A DNA stretch of 64,000 nt, taken from positions 466,001 through 530,000 of the forward strand of contig NZ_CP149510.1 of the NCBI RefSeq assembly GCF_040126305.1. Direction: 5' to 3'. A program made the position numbers and the translations under genes. This document shows, one piece after another, positions 56,195 to 64,000 of this stretch (its first letter is position 1; every line of letters begins with the position of its first letter). The notes beneath the pieces are model-generated. The model was not told the origin of the DNA, ran no database searches, and worked only from the letters and a program-made list of their open reading frames with translations. The DNA comes from Pararhizobium sp. A13. Its GTDB lineage: Bacteria; Pseudomonadota; Alphaproteobacteria; Rhizobiales; Rhizobiaceae.

Positions 56195-57513
56195 GCGCCC
56201 CTCCCGCACTTGACAGCTTCCGGCCCTGGCCACGTACCTTGGGATCGCGGCTGTTCCTTATCCTTCTCGCCGGCCTGATGCTTGCGCAGGGTCTTTCCTT
56301 CAGCGCCCAGTTTCTGGAGCGCTATATGACGGCGCGGGCCGTTATGCTCAACACGCTCGAGAACGATGTGGCGACCTCGATCGCCATTCTCGATCGCCTG
56401 CCTGCCACCGAACGGTCGGACTGGCTGCAGCGTCTCGATCGAGGCACCTATCGCTATGAGCTGGGACCGGGCCTTGCCGGCGTTCCCAGCTTGACCGAAC
56501 AGGGCGCCGGCATCGCCGCGAAAATACGAGAAGCCGTTGATCCGCGTTTCCCCATAACGTTTAAATCCATACCGGGCGACGGCAAACGCCTTCAGGCCCA
56601 CCTGACCTTGAGCGATGGCAAGCCGCTGACGATCGATGTGAACCCGGCTCCCATCATGCCACTCGCCGAATGGCTGCCTTACGTTCTCGTCTTGCAGCTC
56701 ATTCTTCTCCTCCTCTGCAGCTGGTTTGCCGTCCGCTTGGCAATCCGCCCTCTCGTCAATCTTGCCTATGCCGCCGATGCGCTTGACCCCAATGCAAAAA
56801 CCCCGCGCCTGAGCGAAACGGGGCCGCGCGAGGTCGCCTATGCTGCGAAGGCCTTCAACGCTATGCGAGATCGCATCGCGCAGTACCTGGAAGAAAGAGT
56901 GCAAATCCTCGCGGCCATCTCTCACGATCTTCAAACACCCATCACGCGCATGAAGCTTCGGGCCGAAATGGCCGATGATTCTGTCGAAAAGGAAAAACTG
57001 ATACAGGACCTGGCCGAAATCGAACGCCTTGTCCACGAAGGCGTGGCCTATGCGCGCAGTGCCCATGGAGACACCGAAAAATCCTCGCGTATCGACATAC
57101 GTGCCTTCATCGAGAGCCTCGTCTATGATTATCAGGACACCGGCAAGGCCGTGGCAGTCACCGAGAAAATCAACGGCGCGATCGTCACCCGGCCCCATGC
57201 CCTGCGCCGTATCCTGACCAATCTCATCGACAACGCGCTCAAGTTTGGCGGCAGCGCGGACATATCGGTCGAGAAAGGTGAAGAAGGAGCGGTCGTCATA
57301 AAGGTGCTCGATCGCGGCCCGGGAATCCCGGAGGATCAACTCGAAGCCGTCATGCAACCATTCTTCCGGCTTGAACAGTCCCGCAATCGGAGAACCGGAG
57401 GCACCGGACTTGGGCTGGCCATAGCGCAACAGCTGGCGCTCGCGATCGGCGGTTCGCTCGCATTGCGCAATCGCGAGGGTGGCGGACTGTCGGCAGAAGT
57501 CATCATCCCTTGA
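56191..57513 (+). CDS. Sensor histidine kinase (OmpR partner type)
   Basis: 440 residues. Two membrane helices (about 20-42 and 162-184) flank a periplasmic sensor domain of about 120 residues, followed by HAMP and the phospho-acceptor H245 in ISHDLQTPITRMK. The ATPase domain has LIDNALKFG (N box), DRGPGIPED (G1) and GTGLGLAIAQQ (G2). It is translationally coupled to the response regulator. The signal is unknown; the gene context points to redox or envelope stress. Confidence 0.94.
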   Translation: MSAPPALDSFRPWPRTLGSRLFLILLAGLMLAQGLSFSAQFLERYMTARAVMLNTLENDVATSIAILDRLPATERSDWLQRLDRGTYRYELGPGLAGVPSLTEQGAGIAAKIREAVDPRFPITFKSIPGDGKRLQAHLTLSDGKPLTIDVNPAPIMPLAEWLPYVLVLQLILLLLCSWFAVRLAIRPLVNLAYAADALDPNAKTPRLSETGPREVAYAAKAFNAMRDRIAQYLEERVQILAAISHDLQTPITRMKLRAEMADDSVEKEKLIQDLAEIERLVHEGVAYARSAHGDTEKSSRIDIRAFIESLVYDYQDTGKAVAVTEKINGAIVTRPHALRRILTNLIDNALKFGGSADISVEKGEEGAVVIKVLDRGPGIPEDQLEAVMQPFFRLEQSRNRRTGGTGLGLAIAQQLALAIGGSLALRNREGGGLSAEVIIP

Positions 57514-57631
57514 CGACCTCGAAACAGGTTTCACCTCCGGCAGCCCCGTAGGGTTTCGCCAATCAACTCTGGCAACGCAGATTCGTCTGGGCGTTACAGC
57601 GGTAACGGAAGCCAGCAACGGCACGCCTTTT

Positions 57632-57649
57632 TTGTCGCACTGTGCCGCC
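57632..57649 (+). promoter_or_regulatory. Degenerate direct-repeat box upstream of the CcdA-thioredoxin gene
   Basis: TTGTCGCACTGTGCCGCC resembles the box at 59292-59309 (CGCA...TGT-CCG kept, 2 bases missing from the first unit). It stands 21 bases before the TTACACTT element, against 22 bases in the ohr region. Confidence 0.35.
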
Positions 57650-57669
57650 CCGCTGAGCTCCTACATATC

Positions 57670-57780
57670 GTTACACTTTCCTCCAATCAGGACACATGCG
57701 CGATACATCGCCACCGCCTTATGCGGTCACCGGCTGCCCTTCAGCCGTTGCGCCCCTGCGCTCATTCTTCAAAGGAAACA
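57670..57780 (+). promoter_or_regulatory. Conserved leader, copy A (upstream of CcdA-thioredoxin gene)
   Basis: About 110 nt aligned with 59331-59444. Exact shared blocks are ATCAGGACACATGCG (57686-57700) and CGCCTTATGCGGTCA (57715-57729), plus the opening GTTACACTT. Stem-loops CCGC-CTTAT-GCGG and CGGCTG-CCCTT-CAGCCG precede the AAAGGA ribosome-binding site. A colinear short frame starts at ATG 57696 (MRDTSPPPYAVTGCPSAVAP) and continues into the main gene in another frame. Confidence 0.7.
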
Positions 57781-59082
57781 ATGATGTCCCTTCTTATAGT
57801 CGCTTATCTCGGCGGTGTGCTGACAATCCTCAGTCCGTGCATCCTGCCCGTCCTTCCCTTCGTCTTTGCGCGCGCCGGACAGCCGTTCCTCAAGAGCACG
57901 CTGCCGATGCTTGCCGGCATGGCCATGACCTTTGCCGTCGTTGCAACGATTGCCGCGGTCGGCGGCAGCTGGGCAATTCAAGCCAATGAATACGGCCGCT
58001 ACGCCGCGATCGTCCTGCTCGCCGTTTTCGGCGTAACACTTGTTTCGCCGCTGATCGCCAGCATCCTGACACAGCCGCTCGTCGCGTTCGGCAACAGGCT
58101 TTTGAATTCGACCGGCGGACCACGCAATATGCCCACGGCGGGCAGCGCGCTGCTTCTGGGTTTTGCTACCGGCCTGCTCTGGGCGCCGTGCGCCGGACCG
58201 ATCCTCGGCCTTGTACTGACGGGTGCAGCCCTTCAAGGTGCCAACGTCGAGACCACCGTCCTCCTACTGGCCTATTCGGCCGGTGCGGCGACGTCGCTCG
58301 CCGTTGCCCTCCTGATCGGCGGCAGGGTTCTCGCCATGATGAAGAAATCGCTTGGCGCCGGCGAATGGGTGCGCCGCGGCCTCGGCGTCGCCGTCCTGGC
58401 GGGCGTCGTCGCGATCGGTCTCGGTGCCGATACCGGCGCCCTCGGACGGTTTTCCAACTTCGGTACGAGTAAGATCGAGCAGTCGCTTCTCGATGCGTTC
58501 AATGCCAAAAAGCCGAAGCCGGTTGCGGTTGCGAGCAACAGCATGATGCTCGCCGCGGCCGGTACCGTCCAAGGATATCGCAGCGAACTGCCGGTGGAAG
58601 GCGAATTCCCGTCGCTTGATGGCGCCGTTCAATGGCTGAATTCACCGCCGCTGACGACGGAGCAGCTTCGCGGCAAGGTCGTGCTGGTGGATTTCTGGAC
58701 TTATTCCTGCATCAACTGCATCCACACCGTTCCCTATATTCGGGCCTGGTCGGAGAAATACAAGAACCAGGGACTCGTGGTGATCGGCGTCCACGCGCCT
58801 GAATTCGCCTTCGAGAAGAATATCGGCAACGTCAAGAAGGCGATCATCGACTTCAAGATCGGCTATCCGGTTGCCGTCGATAACGACTTCAAGATCTGGC
58901 AATCCTTCCAGAACAACTACTGGCCCGCCCACTACTTCATCGATGCCAAGGGCCAGATCCGGTATCATCATTTCGGCGAGGGGGACTACGACAAAGCCGA
59001 GGAGGTCATTCAGGACCTGTTGGCCGAAGCCAAAAGCGAGGGCCTCGAGAGGCCCGCCGCTCAGAGCCAGCATCGTGGTTGA
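57781..59082 (+). CDS. CcdA-like membrane protein fused to a thioredoxin/TlpA domain (DipZ type)
   Basis: 433 residues. The N-terminal half is a CcdA/DsbD-beta electron carrier with conserved cysteines C20 (LSPCILPVLP) and C137 (LWAPCAGP) and about six helices. The C-terminal half, from about residue 265, is a periplasmic thioredoxin-like domain with a CINC centre (310-313, FWTYSCINCIHT) and a VGVHAPEF segment. It moves reducing power across the inner membrane to the periplasm. AAAGGA precedes the ATG at 57781. A strong hairpin follows. It is regulated with ohr if the shared leader is functional. Confidence 0.92.
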   Translation: MMSLLIVAYLGGVLTILSPCILPVLPFVFARAGQPFLKSTLPMLAGMAMTFAVVATIAAVGGSWAIQANEYGRYAAIVLLAVFGVTLVSPLIASILTQPLVAFGNRLLNSTGGPRNMPTAGSALLLGFATGLLWAPCAGPILGLVLTGAALQGANVETTVLLLAYSAGAATSLAVALLIGGRVLAMMKKSLGAGEWVRRGLGVAVLAGVVAIGLGADTGALGRFSNFGTSKIEQSLLDAFNAKKPKPVAVASNSMMLAAAGTVQGYRSELPVEGEFPSLDGAVQWLNSPPLTTEQLRGKVVLVDFWTYSCINCIHTVPYIRAWSEKYKNQGLVVIGVHAPEFAFEKNIGNVKKAIIDFKIGYPVAVDNDFKIWQSFQNNYWPAHYFIDAKGQIRYHHFGEGDYDKAEEVIQDLLAEAKSEGLERPAAQSQHRG

Positions 59083-59176
59083 GCAAGATCAATGGGTCGC
59101 CTTTAGCCAAGTCTGTTCATACGGCCAAGTTCGCCTCCAAGCCCTTTGAGCTTACATATCGGCTTGCGACATTGCA

Positions 59177-59218
59177 GAAGACAGCACCTCGGAAGAGCAA
59201 GCCCGAGGTGCTGTCTTC
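59177..59218 (+). terminator. Strong hairpin after the CcdA-thioredoxin gene
   Basis: GAAGACAGCACCTCGG and CCGAGGTGCTGTCTTC make a 16-bp perfect stem with a 10-base loop, 94 bases after the stop. No T tract follows. It is probably a terminator or 3' end protector. Confidence 0.65.
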
Positions 59219-59291
59219 AGTTCGGTCCCGGCATCGACAGCCGCAACAATCGGGCCGCGTTCGACGGGAGACCGCACAGCTGCCGGTACTT

Positions 59292-59309
59292 TGTACCGCA
59301 TTGTACCGG
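59292..59309 (+). promoter_or_regulatory. Direct-repeat box upstream of ohr
   Basis: TGTACCGCATTGTACCGG contains TTGTACCG twice with a 10-bp period, placing both on one DNA face as in OmpR-family sites. It stands 22 bases before GTTACACTT. Confidence 0.5.
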
Positions 59310-59330
59310 TCCGGCCCTCTCCCACACGCG

Positions 59331-59444
59331 GTTACACTTCCGCTCGATCAGGACACATGCGGGATACGTGGCGATCGCCTTATGCGGTCATTGGCTGGTC
59401 ATCAGCCATTGCGCCCAGGCGCCTCGCTTCAAAGGAACCATGTC
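59331..59444 (+). promoter_or_regulatory. Conserved leader, copy B (upstream of ohr)
   Basis: Second copy of the leader described at 57670. Shared blocks are at 59347-59361 and 59376-59390. The second stem is TGGCTG-GTCAT-CAGCCA, so the first C:G pair of copy A is T:A here, a compensatory change. The short frame begins at ATG 59356 (MRDTWRSPYAVIGWSSAIAP). A GCGC/GCGC stem and TTCAAAGGAA precede the ohr ATG. Confidence 0.7.
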
Positions 59445-59861
59445 ATGACCCAGATCGAAAACGTCCTCTACACCGGCAAGGCCCATACCACTGGCGGCCG
59501 CGATGGCACTTCGCGCAGTTCCGATGGCAACCTCGACATCAGGCTTTCCTCTCCCGGCAAGGCGGGCAGCGGCACCAATCCCGAACAGTTGTTCGCCTCC
59601 GGCTGGTCGGCCTGCTTCATCGGAGCAATGGGTCTTGCTGCCCACAAAATGAAGATCGCGTTCCCGACTGATACGGCAGTCGATGCCGAAGTGGATCTGG
59701 TCCACATGGACGGCGCCTACGTTCTCCAGGCGCGCCTCAACGTCAGCCTGCCGGGGCTGGAGCGGGAGATCGCCCAGGCTCTGGCGGACGCGGCGCACGA
59801 GACCTGCCCCTATTCCAAGGCCACACGCGGCAACATCGATGTCGTGATCAACCTGGTCTAA
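59445..59861 (+). CDS. ohr: Organic hydroperoxide resistance protein (Ohr/OsmC family)
   Basis: 138-residue thiol peroxidase that reduces organic hydroperoxides using lipoyl-type reductants. The reactive cysteines are C57 (GWSACFIGAM) and C121 (HETCPYSKATRGN), and family stretches LYTGKAHTTGGRDG and NPEQLFASGWSACF are present. The ATG at 59440 opens a two-codon frame only, so 59445 is the start. No ohrR regulator gene is adjacent, which is unusual; control may come from the two-component system or the leader. Confidence 0.94.
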   Translation: MTQIENVLYTGKAHTTGGRDGTSRSSDGNLDIRLSSPGKAGSGTNPEQLFASGWSACFIGAMGLAAHKMKIAFPTDTAVDAEVDLVHMDGAYVLQARLNVSLPGLEREIAQALADAAHETCPYSKATRGNIDVVINLV

Positions 59862-59940
59862 CCGGTCTTTCACCGTCAGGGCGGGCTGGTCCATCGGACA
59901 GCCCGCCCTGACGCCAACTCCGTTCCAAACAAGGAAAATC

Positions 59941-60321
59941 GTCCTGTCCACCGTTTCGCTGGCGTCCACACGGCGCAGCGTTCTGACCCCTACCGCAGCC
60001 ACACTGCTCGCTACGTCGGCCGCCGGCACATTGAGCCTGCTGCACGCGCAACCGGCGGCTGCGGCTGCGACTGCGACCATCACAAGCACCGCAATCCGCG
60101 AGACGTCGGGCGACCGGCCGGGGAGGCTTGACGTGCACGGCCATATCGCCAGCGTCATGGCGGCGATGGCTGCCTCGACCGCAATGGGAAAGCGTTTCGA
60201 GGCTTTGAAGCACAACGACTATCTGCACGACTATCTGCAGAAGCTTGATGCTGGTTTTCTGGCCACGGGGCAGAAACGTCAAAAGCCCCCTTGCATTTCT
60301 GCTTGGGGGCTTTTGTTTTGA
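59941..60321 (+). pseudogene. Probable remnant of a Tat-exported hydrolase gene fused to unrelated sequence
   Basis: An open frame without a convincing start codon (AAGGAAAATC precedes GTC CTG). It encodes STRRSVLTPTAATLLATS and then AAGTLSLLHAQPAAA, a Tat-type signal peptide, then ITSTAIR. From memory this resembles the N terminus of rhizobial epoxide-hydrolase-like proteins, but after ITSTAIR the sequence changes to an unrelated stretch (HIASVMAAMAASTAMGKRFE). The frame ends inside the terminator hairpin. I read it as a deletion remnant at the rRNA operon edge; a short real gene with a rare start codon remains possible. Confidence 0.5.
60281..60314 (-). terminator. Intrinsic terminator after tRNA-fMet
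   Basis: GCCCCC (60285-60290) and GGGGGC (60305-60310) with a 14-base loop; the minus-strand transcript ends in TTTT. A TTTTGTTTTG stretch on the other side makes it bidirectional. Confidence 0.85.
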
Positions 60322-60323
60322 TT

Positions 60324-60400
<77 letters not shown>

Positions 60401-60712
60401 GTATCGGATAATTTGCCTTTGGCAAAATGTCTGTCTTGGACTGCAGTTGCAGCCGGGATTCTGTTGTTTGCCGGTCGTCGAAGGCTTTGCCTTCTGCGGT
60501 TCGGCGGGGGGCTGCTGCGTCTGAGCGGTACGGCAGCCATTTCATTGTTTTCCCGGCGTATATTATCGAAGCAAAAAGGCCGCTTGAGGGCGGCCCGGAT
60601 GTTTCGGCTGAGCCGGAGGATGAAGAGAAGATAGTTTTTGTTGATCATGCGGCTTATCGCGATCCTTACGGCATGCGGCGCATGATTTGGTTTGTTTCTT
60701 GCCTTTTGCAGA
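60401..60712. other. Spacer between tRNA-fMet and 5S rRNA
   Basis: 311 bases with no gene. It contains an intrinsic terminator for the 5S transcript (60573-60595) and, closer to the tRNA, an AATTATCC-type element that could be a -10 for the tRNA. Confidence 0.6.
60573..60595 (-). terminator. Intrinsic terminator after 5S rRNA
   Basis: GGCCGC (60578-60583) and GCGGCC (60590-60595) pair around a 6-base loop; the minus strand continues into TTTTT (60573-60577). It would end the rRNA transcript before tRNA-fMet. Confidence 0.75.
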
Positions 60713-60828
60713 CCTGGCAGCGACCTACTCTCCCGCGTCTTAAGACGAAGTACCATCGGCGCAGGGGCGTTTCACGGCCGTGTTCGGAATGGGAACGGGT
60801 GCAGCCACCCCGCAATAACCACCAGGTC
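60713..60828 (-). rRNA. rrf: 5S ribosomal RNA
   Basis: Minus-strand sequence starts GACCTGGTGGTTATTGCGGG and ends GTAGGTCGCTGCCAGG, with CCCATTCCGAACACGGCCGT in loop B/C. The 5' GACCTGG and 3' CCAGG ends pair. Ends are accurate to one or two bases. Confidence 0.95.
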
Positions 60829-61043
60829 GGCAAAGGGCAAGAATTGCGCTGGCGACAGCGCAAAACCAAATGAGAAGCTGGTTGAAGTCTGAGACTTCAT
60901 TTTTGAACACGTCTTTTTTTTCAGGCTGCTTGAGGCACTTCGGAGCGCAGCTCCGCAAGGCCAAGCGGCCGTCCGGAGCGCGACTAGCGCGTCAGGACAG
61001 AAGAGAAGATGTTCATCTTTGATGAACATCGGCAATGAGAACA

Positions 61044-63846
<2,803 letters not shown>

Positions 63847-64000
63847 CGTTCTCATTGCCAATGCTCATCCTTAGTTGGGTTTGGAATTCCTATCCTTCTC
63901 GCTTGCGCTCGAAGGGGTTCCAAACCTGGCCATACGGACACTTCTCAGTGTGTAGGACCAGGATCCAACAGTGCGGTTACCTTTTACAACCACACCAAAT
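63847..64000 (-). other. Part of the 16S-23S internal transcribed spacer
   Basis: Sequence upstream of the 23S 5' end. It has an inverted repeat GGTTTGGAATTCC...GGGGTTCCAAACC. No tRNA is complete within the window; tRNA-Ala and tRNA-Ile would be expected beyond it. Confidence 0.7.

Noticed and set aside
56122..57624. 500-codon minus-strand open frame opposite the histidine kinase
   Set aside because: Kinase H, N and G boxes are on the plus strand.

Overview
The window looks like chromosomal DNA of an alphaproteobacterium of the Rhizobiaceae (Rhizobium/Agrobacterium/Shinella-like). The grounds are the high G+C content with long antisense open frames, histidine utilisation through HutF plus HutG, octopine/histidine-type ABC transporters, a rhizobial-style Tad (Flp pilus) locus, and an rRNA operon ending 23S-5S-tRNA-fMet. 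The species cannot be named from the sequence alone.

Layout. 2-2690: 3' part of a sarcosine oxidase operon (soxA, soxG). 2846-11348: histidine catabolism (hutC and hutF on the minus strand; hutI, hutH, hutG, hutU, hutD on the plus strand) with a palindromic operator candidate between hutF and hutI. 11352-18192 (minus): a seven-gene operon with a polar amino acid ABC importer, a histidine ammonia-lyase homologue lacking the Ala-Ser-Gly cofactor motif, a SoxA/MTOX-type N-methyl amine oxidase and a variant ureohydrolase. A divergent GntR/HutC-family regulator starts at 18390. 19212-24478: TetR regulator and RND efflux pair with two operator palindromes. 24557-26344: soluble chemoreceptor with two PAS domains. 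27069-29589: GH20 hexosaminidase and GNAT acetyltransferase behind a 37-bp perfect palindrome. 29819-34924: iron-siderophore-type ABC importer with two paralogous binding proteins and a divergent methyltransferase. 35815-50551: complete Tad pilus locus, including an AAA-type ATPase and an L,D-transpeptidase that are not standard Tad parts. 50729-55396: LysR, SDR, RidA, nitronate monooxygenase-like protein and a Tat-exported alpha/beta hydrolase. 55454-59861: two-component system, CcdA-thioredoxin fusion and Ohr peroxidase. 59941-60321: a probable gene remnant. 60324-64000: tRNA-fMet, 5S and 23S rRNA on the minus strand.

How the genes work together. The hut block imports no substrate itself; it degrades histidine to glutamate, and HutC probably controls the hutF/hutI divergent promoter. 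The minus-strand operon beside it looks like a dedicated uptake and breakdown route for an unidentified histidine-like or N-methylated compound. Its key enzyme keeps the ammonia-lyase fold residues but cannot form the usual MIO electrophile, which makes it the best candidate here for undescribed metabolism. A second unusual feature is a duplicated upstream region of about 110 nt carried by both redox genes (57670-57780 and 59331-59444). The two copies share promoter-like elements, conserved stem-loops with one compensatory base-pair change, and a colinear 22-codon reading frame. This suggests a cis-regulatory leader RNA or leader peptide.
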